A stretch of 34,451 bases of DNA, taken from the NCBI GenBank assembly GCA_029260055.1, contig JAJDDX010000174.1, forward strand, positions 1 to 34,451, given 5' to 3'. The position numbers and the translations under genes are program-made. Shown here piece after piece: positions 25,180-32,493 of this stretch. The notes beneath the pieces were generated by a model. It made no database searches. It was not told the DNA's origin and worked only from the letters and a program-made list of their open reading frames with translations. Source of the DNA: Phycisphaerae bacterium (lineage in GTDB: Bacteria; Planctomycetota; Phycisphaerae; UBA1845). Within the stretch, counting starts at the first letter, position 1; each line of letters starts with the position of its first letter.

Positions 25180-25501
25180 TCCAATATGGTTAAGTAGCAA
25201 AACTACAGCCTCAGCAGCCCTACGTCAAGCGCTGGAATCGAAGAAGTCGTTCGGGGTTTTCCCGTGACAGGCGACGGGCTGGTTCGTGCGACACTGAACG
25301 CGGGCGGTCAAGCCACCGGGCCTCGCGTGCGGCTGCCATGGCTACGATCGGTCAGGTTATCGAGGGCGTCTCCGTTTCTGCATGGATGTCGGCAGGCGAT
25401 TCTCGCTCGTGAGAGACCCACTTGCGGCGACAGACACCCGGAAGGAGGAGTCGTTGGCGCGGCTCGAAGGCCGGTGGGCGGCGCCTGTCACACGGCAATC
25501 A

Positions 25502-25530
25502 TTGGATTGCCCAGTCGAGTTCTGTAGAAT
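25502..25530 (+). promoter_or_regulatory. Candidate promoter for the Wza-like gene
   Basis: TTGGAT at 25502-25507 and TAGAAT at 25525-25530 (a five-of-six -10) are 17 bases apart. The -35 matches only three of six positions. It lies about 70 bases before the export-gene ATG. Confidence 0.35.
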
Positions 25531-25602
25531 AGACCCTGATGCGGCTGGCATTTCGCCTTGGTTGAACATGAGAAAAAACGACGAGTGGCGAGGATTACCA
25601 CG

Positions 25603-26799
25603 ATGAGAAGTCAAGTGCAGCGCATGCAGTTACACTCGAGGACGGCTCTTGTCCGCCAGTGGCTCCCATTGACGGGACTTCTGGGGCTTATGTTTGCAGG
25701 ATGTACGCCGGACCACCGGATCAGCTTCTCACGGTTCCTGGAGACTCAGCGCGGCGCGGCGACCGCCGAGGCGGACGCGCCGGATGCGGCCGAACCGCGC
25801 ACCGCCGACGTCGACGAACTCCTAGCTCCGTACAGGGTCGGACCGTCCGATGTGCTGGGCATCTCCTTCGCGGGAATGGAGCAGCTCGGGTTGGTGTCGT
25901 CCGTCCAGGTTCGCGTCGATCGTAACGGGTCGGTTGACCTGCCGGTCGTCGGTTTGGTCGATGTGGCCGACAGGGAACTCGAGGACGTGGAGGATGCGAT
26001 TGCCGTCGCTTACGTTCCGAGCATCGTCCGCAGCGCGACGGTGCACGTCACGCTCGTGGAGCCGTACACGGTCAACGTGCTCGTCGTCGGCGCGGTGACC
26101 GAGCCGGGCCTGATACCGCTTCGTCGCGATGAGAGAAACACGCTGTTCGCGATCGTCGGGGCGGGGGGAGTGTCGGACGCCGCGTCCGGCTTTGCGTTCC
26201 TCAGGCGCATACGCGAACCCGATGAAGAGTACCGATACAACCTGCGGGATCCACGACAGCTTCGCGCGGTACTTTCGCTCGATCCGCTCGAGGACGGTGA
26301 CATCATCTCGGTGGAAGCGGCCCAGCCGAACACGATCTACGTCGGTGGCCTCGTGAACCTGATGGGGCCGCAGTCGTACCCGCAGGATACGGAAGTGACC
26401 ATCCTGCAGGCATTCGCGGCTGCGGGTGGAGTGCGCACCGACGTGTTCCCCAGAGAGGGGACACTGGTTCGGCGCACGCTGGATGGGACTGACGTGCATG
26501 TCAAGCTCGATCTGAATCGGCTCGCATGCGGACAGGATCCCAACATCGCACTTGCCCCAGGTGACATCCTGTGGGTGCCTGAAACGTGGGAGACGCGTGT
26601 CCAGGACTTCATCAACCGCAACATCTACGCGCGCGCTGGGATCAGCGTGAATTACAACGTGACCGGCGTGGAGTACTTGAACCGCGCGGGCCAGCAGAGC
26701 GGGCGATTCGGCGGCAGCCAGGAGGACATCTCCGATCCGTTCGGCTTCTTGACGAGGGCTTCAGCGTTGCAGGGACTCCAGGGCGCTTTGATACCCTAG
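25603..26799 (+). CDS. Wza-like polysaccharide export lipoprotein
   Basis: A 398-residue outer-membrane polysaccharide export protein. A lipoprotein signal peptide ends in the lipobox LMFAGC, with lipidated Cys34. The polysaccharide export domain starts at the APYRVGPSDVLGISF segment (about residues 76-90) and includes DRNGSVDLPVVGLVDV, followed by two SLBB-type domains (VNVLVVGAVTEPGLIPL and NTIYVGGLVNLMGPQSYP). It should form the outer-membrane channel partner of the Wzc-like protein at 14456-16594. The frame opens at a TTG at 25558, but the ATG at 25603 gives a normal signal peptide and has a GAGG about ten bases upstream. No gene of the sugar locus follows it in the window. Confidence 0.9.
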   Translation: MRSQVQRMQLHSRTALVRQWLPLTGLLGLMFAGCTPDHRISFSRFLETQRGAATAEADAPDAAEPRTADVDELLAPYRVGPSDVLGISFAGMEQLGLVSSVQVRVDRNGSVDLPVVGLVDVADRELEDVEDAIAVAYVPSIVRSATVHVTLVEPYTVNVLVVGAVTEPGLIPLRRDERNTLFAIVGAGGVSDAASGFAFLRRIREPDEEYRYNLRDPRQLRAVLSLDPLEDGDIISVEAAQPNTIYVGGLVNLMGPQSYPQDTEVTILQAFAAAGGVRTDVFPREGTLVRRTLDGTDVHVKLDLNRLACGQDPNIALAPGDILWVPETWETRVQDFINRNIYARAGISVNYNVTGVEYLNRAGQQSGRFGGSQEDISDPFGFLTRASALQGLQGALIP

Positions 26800-26804
26800 C
26801 CGTG

Positions 26805-26844
26805 TGTCGGACCAGCGATCTTTGCGCGGACGACTCACATTGGA
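26805..26844. repeat. Direct repeat, copy 1
   Basis: A 40-base sequence that matches the copy at 26951-26990 at 35 positions, with an exact 25-base core (26809-26833). The copies are 146 bases apart in the same direction, immediately after the export-gene stop. Confidence 0.85.
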
Positions 26845-26858
26845 TATAGGTGTGCCTG

Positions 26859-26908
26859 TCCCTCACGAAAACCTCGTCCAGCGTCCAATGCGCCTGCGCA
26901 AGTCGAAG
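26859..26908 (+). repeat. 50-base segment related to 33884-33933
   Basis: It aligns without gaps to 33884-33933 with 39 of 50 identical bases. In the plus-strand frame starting GTG CCT both encode a short stretch with PHEN followed by basic residues. This may be the N-terminal relic of an integrase (which often has a 'xHENxxLR' start), but that is a guess. Confidence 0.5.
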
Positions 26909-26950
26909 CCCGCTGGCGCCCTAAACCGCGGACATGTTCCGAGAGCGGTC

Positions 26951-26990
26951 TGTTGGACCAGCGATCTTTGCGCGGACGATACACGCTGGA
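26951..26990. repeat. Direct repeat, copy 2
   Basis: The second copy of the 40-base repeat, with the exact core at 26955-26979. It lies about 150 bases left of the transposase stop. Confidence 0.85.
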
Positions 26991-27142
26991 CACAGGGCCT
27001 CAGGCGACGTCAAAGGTCCGTGGATTCCGCCATCGATAGCCCGCAAAGGGCATCACGCCGATGACTCTGACGAACAAGCTTGAGAAGCTCGCGTCGACGC
27101 ACACGCATGGCGCTCGCCGGCCGCGCCGAGTGGTTGCAGTGC

Positions 27143-28480
27143 CTACGCTGCGCGTTTCAGTGAGACGATCGGAAGGTGTTGCCTTCCGTCGTGGAAGTCT
27201 ACCTTGAGCTGAAAGCGATCGCCTGGCTGGCCGGCGATGAGCGTGACAGGTTTGGCGCACGGCGACGGGCGAGGCCAGCGTTTTCGCGGTTCGATACGTG
27301 GCCACCGGTTGGCCGGCGGCAAACGAAAGTAGACTTCATCCGGCGTCATCCCCCTGAGTGTTGTGTGCGGCCGGTGTTCGTTGTACCACGCGAAGAAGGA
27401 AGTGAGTTCCCTGCGAAAGTCAGCCCGGCAGTGCGGCACCAAGATCCTGCGAGTTACCTCGTCTTTCATGGTCCTGATGAGCCGCTCGACAACCGCAATG
27501 CTCCCGTGTTTCCCAACCGCGCCAAACCGCGGTCGGATCGACTTGCGCCGGCACCAGCGCTTGAATGCCTCGCGCCAGAAGATGCTGTCCTTGTCGCAGA
27601 TGAGATGCTTCGGCGTTTCGTTCGCCCGCGCGATTGCCCTTCCAAGGAACGTGCGTGCCGAGAGCGAGTGAGGTCGTGTGCCAAGAACGGCGAAGCCCAT
27701 CGCGCGTCGAGAGTAGTGGTCTGTGATGACCGCCACCCACCAGCAAAACGGCCAGCACTGTGGTACTGCGCAAGGCAGCCAGGGCGCCCAGAAGCCGCCG
27801 CCTGTTGGCACGGCTGTCAGGTCGATGTGCCAGACGTGATTCGGCTTTCTCGCGGTAACCACGCGACCGGTTGATGCAGCGGCCTTCCGTGGTTCCGGAC
27901 GTGGTGGTTCCTTGAGGATCCGTCCGACCGTCGTCGCACCGAGATGCAGGCCGGCGCGGCACAGTATCTCGGCGATCTTGACCTTACCGAGAGCGGGGCA
28001 GAGAGTTTTGAGCCGTTGCACGGCGTAGCGGACGAACTCGGGGAACTTGTTCACAGGTTCGCGGATCTGCACGAGCGCATCGGCTCCTTGTTCGTCGAGC
28101 CGCCTCATCCAGGATGCGACCGTGGCGGCCGTTACGAGAAACGCATCGCCTGCCTGCTGAGTAGACCACGCCCGCGCGGCCCGCAGCCCAAGAATGGCCA
28201 TCCGTTCGGTCGGTGTGCAATGTGGCCGGTTCGGTGCAGCGACCCGCTTCATGCGGGCGTCCTTGATGCGGATCTCCTCTGTCAGCAGGGCCACCTGTTG
28301 CCTGAGCTGATCGCTTTCCGCCTTCAGCCGCACTCGGGCAACTTGGCAATTGGCTGCCCAACTGCGGGTGTAGTTCATCGCGAATTGCGCCAGCGAGATT
28401 ACGTGCAGCATGGCCGACTTGACACGGCCGGGCCAGCCACGCGGAAGCTGCGTTTTGAACGGTTCTGCTTGCTTGGCCAT
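27143..28480 (-). CDS. DDE integrase-type transposase
   Basis: A 445-residue transposase with an N-terminal coiled coil (RLKAESDQLRQQVALLTEEI), a helix-turn-helix region (about residues 90-140) and an rve integrase core. The catalytic residues are Asp220 in HIDLT, Asp296 in CDKDSIF and Glu332 in VVERL; the last two have 35 residues between them, the classic D(35)E spacing. The family signature YNEHRPHTTLRGMTP follows. It appears intact. The ATG at 28478-28480 has GGAGG four bases upstream, in a hairpin (28484-28505). I could not find convincing terminal inverted repeats, so the element boundaries are unknown. Confidence 0.88.
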   Translation of the reverse strand: MAKQAEPFKTQLPRGWPGRVKSAMLHVISLAQFAMNYTRSWAANCQVARVRLKAESDQLRQQVALLTEEIRIKDARMKRVAAPNRPHCTPTERMAILGLRAARAWSTQQAGDAFLVTAATVASWMRRLDEQGADALVQIREPVNKFPEFVRYAVQRLKTLCPALGKVKIAEILCRAGLHLGATTVGRILKEPPRPEPRKAAASTGRVVTARKPNHVWHIDLTAVPTGGGFWAPWLPCAVPQCWPFCWWVAVITDHYSRRAMGFAVLGTRPHSLSARTFLGRAIARANETPKHLICDKDSIFWREAFKRWCRRKSIRPRFGAVGKHGSIAVVERLIRTMKDEVTRRILVPHCRADFRRELTSFFAWYNEHRPHTTLRGMTPDEVYFRLPPANRWPRIEPRKRWPRPSPCAKPVTLIAGQPGDRFQLKVDFHDGRQHLPIVSLKRAA

Positions 28481-28483
28481 ATT

Positions 28484-28505
28484 GCCTCCAGGGATTGCCG
28501 GAGGC
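28484..28505 (-). promoter_or_regulatory. Hairpin covering the transposase ribosome-binding site
   Basis: In the transposase mRNA, GCCTCC pairs perfectly with GGAGGC, which contains the Shine-Dalgarno, across a 10-base loop. It would hide the ribosome site and lower transposase synthesis. Confidence 0.45.
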
Positions 28506-28604
28506 CATCATAACGGCTTGAAAGGAAAGGCGTTACGAGCAATCGGGCGTAGCGCAAGAATCGCTGGACCAGCACACCTCCTGCGTGTCGAGCAGGAACT
28601 CCAG

Positions 28605-28667
28605 TCTGAAAACCGGCCTTGCGGTGCCGAGAACGCGGTTTTTGGGGCCGAAAACACGGTTCCTGGA
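28605..28667 (+). repeat. Three imperfect tandem 21-base units
   Basis: Units at 28605-28625, 28626-28646 and 28647-28667. The last two read GCCGAGAACGCGGTTTTTGG(G) and GCCGAAAACACGGTTCCTGG(A). The period is a multiple of three and, in one plus frame, spells a 7-residue pattern (AEN-x-V-x-G). No start codon or homology shows that it is translated. Confidence 0.65.
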
Positions 28668-28669
28668 AA

Positions 28670-28713
28670 GCGCTACACTGGCGCTACGTTGGCGCTACGG
28701 TTGCGCTCCGCCG
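28670..28713 (+). repeat. Four imperfect tandem 11-base units (GCGCTACNNTG type)
   Basis: GCGCTACACTG, GCGCTACGTTG, GCGCTACGGTT and GCGCTCCGCCG follow one another with no spacer, two bases after the 21-base array. Confidence 0.75.
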
Positions 28714-28873
28714 GAGTTACAGGATGGTTGACCCCAAACAGACCCCGGAGGAGCGCCGAGCCGCTGCAGGGCGGCGGAGAATTCCGGGTGTACGTTCTTC
28801 CTAGAACCGAGGTTCTTCCGAACTCTCGGGCGCCAGCCGTATGATGGGACGGCACCCGGCTGATTAGCCATCC

Positions 28874-28902
28874 TTGACAATCATTGTTATTCGCGGTATG
28901 CT
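28874..28902 (+). promoter_or_regulatory. Promoter and operator of the ParD/ParE operon
   Basis: A perfect -35 TTGACA (28874-28879), a 17-base spacer and TATGCT (28897-28902) form the promoter. The 11-base palindrome ACAATCATTGT (28877-28887) overlaps the -35 and is a plausible binding site for the ribbon-helix-helix antitoxin, giving autorepression. AAGGAG at 28911-28916 is the ribosome site. Confidence 0.65.
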
Positions 28903-28926
28903 CGGGAGTAAAGGAGAAACGATGCC

Positions 28927-29220
28927 ATGAACGTCTCACTCACTCCGATCCTTGAGGAGCTTATCCAGCAAAAAGTCGCCACAGGGCTCTATAACTCAGC
29001 CAGCGAGGTGGTTCGCGAGGCTCTGCGGCTTCTTGAAGAGCGAGACGAGATGCGCAAGATGAAGCTCGGAACGCTTCGCGAGGAAATCGGCGTCGGGCTC
29101 GCCCAGCTTGAACGGCGTGAAGTGAGCGAGTATGACGACCAGTCGCTCGACACCCTCGCGACCGACGTAAAGGCCACGGGACGCAAACGGCTTGCCGCAA
29201 GGAAGAAACCACGGGCATGA
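28927..29220 (+). CDS. ParD-like type II antitoxin (ribbon-helix-helix)
   Basis: A 97-residue antitoxin. The N-terminal MNVSLTPILEELIQQKVATG and the following YNSASEVVREALRLLEERDE form a ribbon-helix-helix DNA-binding fold typical of ParD/CopG antitoxins; the charged C-terminus would wrap the toxin. The ATG at 28927 has an AAGGAG ten bases upstream; an ATG at 28922 is closer but meets a stop after two codons. It overlaps the toxin gene by four bases (ATGA). Such proteins bind and neutralise ParE and repress their own promoter. Confidence 0.88.
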   Translation: MNVSLTPILEELIQQKVATGLYNSASEVVREALRLLEERDEMRKMKLGTLREEIGVGLAQLERREVSEYDDQSLDTLATDVKATGRKRLAARKKPRA

Positions 29221-29513
29221 GCCGCTATCGCCTTTCCACGCAATCTCGCGCAGACCTGGATGACATCTGGCTCTATATCGCCTCGGACAACGTGGCCGCC
29301 GCCGACCACTTCATCGATGAGCTTGTGGGCAAGTTTCGAACGCTGGCCAAAGAGCCCGGCATCGGCCGCACACGGGATGAACTCGCCGAATCGCTTCGGA
29401 GCTTCCCTGTCGGCAATTACGTCATCTTCTATCGTGCGATGCAGGACGGCATCGAAGTTGTTCGCGTCCTGAGTGGCTTCCGCGACATTCCCACAGTCTT
29501 CACGGGCGAGTAA
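29217..29513 (+). CDS. ParE/RelE-superfamily toxin
   Basis: A 98-residue ParE-like toxin. Family features are the N-terminal YRLSTQSRADLDDIWLYIAS, the central FRTLAKEPGIGRTRDEL and the FPVGNYVIFYRAMQDGIEVVRVL strands, which match the ParE fold. ParE toxins commonly act on DNA gyrase, though targets vary and this is not shown here. It is translationally coupled to the upstream antitoxin. A GC hairpin (29527-29541) follows it. Confidence 0.88.
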   Translation: MSRYRLSTQSRADLDDIWLYIASDNVAAADHFIDELVGKFRTLAKEPGIGRTRDELAESLRSFPVGNYVIFYRAMQDGIEVVRVLSGFRDIPTVFTGE

Positions 29514-29526
29514 ACAGGGTGTCCTT

Positions 29527-29541
29527 CCCGGAGCCTCCGGG
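29527..29541 (+). terminator. GC-rich hairpin after the toxin gene, terminator-like
   Basis: CCCGGA and TCCGGG form a perfect 6-base-pair stem with a 3-base loop 14 bases after the toxin stop. There is no T-run, so a factor-independent terminator is uncertain. Confidence 0.3.
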
Positions 29542-29797
29542 GCTTGGTCGATTGATCGCGATCCCGCAACTTGGCGGACTGCATCATCGGTATTGCCGTG
29601 CGGCTTGCGTGTAGTCTCGCATGAAACGATCAGCGTGCCCGACAGCGACCGTTCACGGAAAAGGTCGCGGCGATCCCGGTCGGGTTGTTGTGAAGCACCA
29701 TGGAACGAGGCGTCCGTTGGTGCATATCGTCAACGCGCGCTGAGTTCCCGGGAGAACGTGACGATTCGTTTCGGGACGGGCACTGAAGGTAGGAACG

Positions 29798-32479
29798 GTG
29801 TCAGAGATCCGACTCACACCAACAGGGCATCTACATTGGGAAGCTCCTGAAGGCCAGGCCGAGCCTGCGCGATTGTCGGCGCTGAGGGATGTCTTCTCTC
29901 TCGACTGGCGGGATGGCCTCTTCACACTGGCGGCCGAGAAGATCGGCACGGGCGATTCGCTGACGCTGCGGTACTGGCAGGGTGTGGCGGATCGATATCT
30001 CACGGCGTTGTGCCACATCCCCGGGTCGACCGAGACGATCGAGGTTGAACCGCCATCGCCGGCCGAGGGTACGACCTGGGTGCTCACGGCCCCGCCCATG
30101 CGGGGTGGGGAGTATCTGACCGCGCAGGTTCTGCTGAACGTCTGGAGCACGTTGGACCAGTGGGCGACGGAAGCGATTCGCTCGGCTGGCGGGCTGGAGG
30201 CGTTCCTGCAGGCGCGGGCGCCGAAATGGCATCAGGTAGGTCGCGTCTGCTTTCATCTCGCTGAGAACAAGGACGATCAGGCCCGTCCATTCGCATTCCT
30301 TGCAACTTATGCAACCGGGTTCGGCGCCGGGGGGCGACTGAAGCACGTGCCGCTGCGCAGGGCATTGGAGCAGTATGCCGGCGCGAAGAACCGATCCGCA
30401 CTGATCAAGCTCCTCGCACCGGTCCAGCGGGCCGCCGAACGTTGCGAATGGGTGATGAAGCTGGTGGATTCCGGCGAAGTGTATCAGCCGACGGCGTGGA
30501 CGGCTCAACGGGCATACACGCTTCTGCGGACGGTGCCGGAGCTTGAAGACAGTGGTCTATCGGTCCGGCTGCCGGACTGGTGGAGGAAACGTGCGCGACC
30601 GCAGGTGTCGGTGACGATCGGCCAGAAGAGGCAATCCGCGCTCGGTGCCAAGGCGGTGCTGGATTTCGACATGAGGCTGGCACTGGGGGATGAGAGCTTC
30701 TCGCCGGAGGAGTTGGCCGAGTTGTTGGCCGGCGAAGACGGGCTGGTCCTGCTTAAGGGCCAATGGGTCGAGGTGGATCGGGAGAAGCTGCGGGAGGCGC
30801 TCGATCACTGGCAGGCCCTGAAACGGCGGGCGGCAGACGGAGAGATTTCCTTCATCGAGGGAATGCGTCTGTTGGCAGGTGCATCGGCCGACCTGAAGCA
30901 CGAAGAGCGGACCGACGAAGAACGTCCGTGGGTACACGTTTCCGCCGGCGAAGCGATGCAGGAGATTCTCGCGGGTCTGCGCGAGCCGAGTCAACTGGAC
31001 GCCGTCGAGCTTGTTGATGGGCTGCAGGGGACACTTCGACCCTATCAGCACGTCGGCCTGGCGTGGCTGCGGTTTCTGACGACGCTGGGACTGGGTGCCT
31101 GCCTGTCGGACGACATGGGGCTGGGCAAGACGATTCAAGTATTGGCGCTGATGCTGTGTGACCGGGACGAGGGATCCACGAAGCGGCGGAGGCCGTCGCT
31201 TCTGGTCGTGCCCGCCTCGCTCTTGGGCAACTGGCGCGCCGAGGCCAAGCGTTTCGCACCGTCGCTAAAGCTCACGTTTCTGCATCCGGCCGAGACAGAC
31301 CGTCAGGCGCTCGAGCGAATCGCCAAGTTTCCCGGCCGACGCCTTCGAGAGACCGATCTGGCTATCACTACGTACTCAATGCTGACCCGCCAGGAATGGT
31401 TGACGGGCTTGGAATGGCAGCTCGTGATCCTCGACGAGGCTCAGGCGATCAAGAACCCGTCGACGCGCCAGAGCAAGGCGGTGAAGAAGCTCTCCGCCCA
31501 AGCGCGGATTGTCCTGACCGGCACGCCGGTGGAAAACCGCGTCGGTGATCTGTGGTCGCTGTTCGACTTCCTCAACCCCGGCCTGCTGGGCTCAGCCGGC
31601 GTGTTCAAGTCGTTCATCAAGAGTCTGCAAGCACGGGAACAGAACCAGTTCGCGCCGCTGCGACGGCTGGTCGGACCCTACATCCTGCGCCGGATGAAAA
31701 CGGACCGTTCGATCATCGCCGACCTGCCGGAGAAGACCGAGACAACACGGTATTGCAGCCTGACAAAGAAGCAGGTCGCACTATACGAACAGGCCGTACG
31801 GCAAATGCGGTCGGCCCTGGAGAACACTGACGGCATGGCCCGGCGCGGGCTGGTGCTTCAAACGCTGATGCGACTGAAACAGATCTGCAACCATCCCAGC
31901 CAACTTTCCGGTGACGGAGACTACAGCCCTTCCGATAGCGGCAAGTTCGTCCGTCTCGGCGAGATCTGTGAGGAACTGGCCCAGCGCCAGGAGAAGGCGT
32001 TGATCTTTACGCAGTTCCGCGAGATCATTGACTCTCTGGCGGACTACATGGCTACGGTCTTTGGCCGGGCGGGGTTGGTGTTGCACGGCGGAACGAGTGT
32101 CAAGAAACGCAAGAGCGTGGTCGCGCAGTTTCAGGATGAGGACGGACCACCATTCTTTATCCTGTCGCTCAAGGCCGGCGGGACGGGCTTGAATCTGACT
32201 GCGGCGTCACACGTGATCCACTTCGACCGCTGGTGGAACCCAGCGGTGGAGAATCAGGCCACCGACCGCGCGTTCCGCATCGGCCAGAAACGAAACGTGC
32301 TGGTGCACAAGTTCGTCACCAACGGGACGGTTGAAGAACGGATCGACGAGATGATCGCGGAGAAGCGGCAGATGGCCGACGAAGTTCTGGGTCCCAACGG
32401 CGAGGTCAACTTGACGGAATTGCCTGACGACGAACTGATGCAACTTGTCCGACTGGACGTCACGCGGGCGAGTGTTTAG
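29798..32479 (+). CDS. SNF2-family DEAD/DEAH ATPase (helicase-like)
   Basis: An 893-residue SWI2/SNF2-type ATPase. The N-terminal half (about 1-400) is the variable part of bacterial SNF2 proteins. The ATPase core has Walker A DDMGLGKT at residues 438-445, DEAQ at 546-549, TGTPVEN, and in the C-terminal RecA domain KALIFTQFREI, SLKAGGTGLNL and QATDRAFRIGQ. It translocates on double-stranded DNA and remodels nucleoprotein; it is not a classical unwinding helicase. The GTG at 29798 has AGGA about five bases upstream. It is followed 14 bases later by a SWIM-domain gene, a pairing common in bacteria, so the two likely work together. No methylase or other defence gene accompanies it. Confidence 0.88.
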   Translation: MSEIRLTPTGHLHWEAPEGQAEPARLSALRDVFSLDWRDGLFTLAAEKIGTGDSLTLRYWQGVADRYLTALCHIPGSTETIEVEPPSPAEGTTWVLTAPPMRGGEYLTAQVLLNVWSTLDQWATEAIRSAGGLEAFLQARAPKWHQVGRVCFHLAENKDDQARPFAFLATYATGFGAGGRLKHVPLRRALEQYAGAKNRSALIKLLAPVQRAAERCEWVMKLVDSGEVYQPTAWTAQRAYTLLRTVPELEDSGLSVRLPDWWRKRARPQVSVTIGQKRQSALGAKAVLDFDMRLALGDESFSPEELAELLAGEDGLVLLKGQWVEVDREKLREALDHWQALKRRAADGEISFIEGMRLLAGASADLKHEERTDEERPWVHVSAGEAMQEILAGLREPSQLDAVELVDGLQGTLRPYQHVGLAWLRFLTTLGLGACLSDDMGLGKTIQVLALMLCDRDEGSTKRRRPSLLVVPASLLGNWRAEAKRFAPSLKLTFLHPAETDRQALERIAKFPGRRLRETDLAITTYSMLTRQEWLTGLEWQLVILDEAQAIKNPSTRQSKAVKKLSAQARIVLTGTPVENRVGDLWSLFDFLNPGLLGSAGVFKSFIKSLQAREQNQFAPLRRLVGPYILRRMKTDRSIIADLPEKTETTRYCSLTKKQVALYEQAVRQMRSALENTDGMARRGLVLQTLMRLKQICNHPSQLSGDGDYSPSDSGKFVRLGEICEELAQRQEKALIFTQFREIIDSLADYMATVFGRAGLVLHGGTSVKKRKSVVAQFQDEDGPPFFILSLKAGGTGLNLTAASHVIHFDRWWNPAVENQATDRAFRIGQKRNVLVHKFVTNGTVEERIDEMIAEKRQMADEVLGPNGEVNLTELPDDELMQLVRLDVTRASV

Positions 32480-32493
32480 GGAATGAGGATGTA

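Larger units (their letters stand above)
25102..25602. other. Divergent intergenic region with leaders of the second cargo and Wza-like genes
   Basis: About 500 bases between genes pointing outward. The left part is the leader of the minus-strand cargo gene, with a hairpin at 25160-25179. The right part holds a candidate promoter for the export gene at 25502-25530. An open frame at 25382-25606 (74 codons) overlaps the export gene start by ATGA but has no recognisable features. Confidence 0.5.
26800..27142. other. Intergenic junction with repeats, between the sugar locus and the transposase
   Basis: About 340 bases without a recognisable gene. It holds two copies of a 40-base repeat and, between them, a 50-base segment that is related to one near the right edge of the window. 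It looks like a site of past insertions. Confidence 0.6.
28514..28926. other. Intergenic region with tandem arrays and the toxin-antitoxin promoter
   Basis: About 410 bases with no clear gene. The left part holds two tandem-repeat arrays at 28605-28713 and the right part the promoter and operator of the ParD/ParE operon. Small plus-strand frames here carry no recognisable motif. Confidence 0.5.

Noticed and set aside
27176-27874. Plus-strand 232-codon frame over the transposase
   Set aside because: Antisense shadow of an intact DDE transposase; no motifs of its own.
27000-28620. Terminal inverted repeats of the transposase element
   Set aside because: I compared flanks on both sides by eye and found no convincing matched inverted ends or target duplication.
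28605-28713. CRISPR array
   Set aside because: The units are 21 and 11 bases, directly abutting with no spacers, and no Cas genes are present.
28410-28844. Plus-strand 144-codon frame containing LLRVEQELQSEN as an integrase N-terminus
   Set aside because: The resemblance is limited to a short heptad-like stretch, and most of the frame is antisense to the transposase or lies in the repeat arrays.
29527-29541. Confident intrinsic terminator after the toxin gene
   Set aside because: The stem is good, but there is no T-run after it, so I list it only as a weak candidate.
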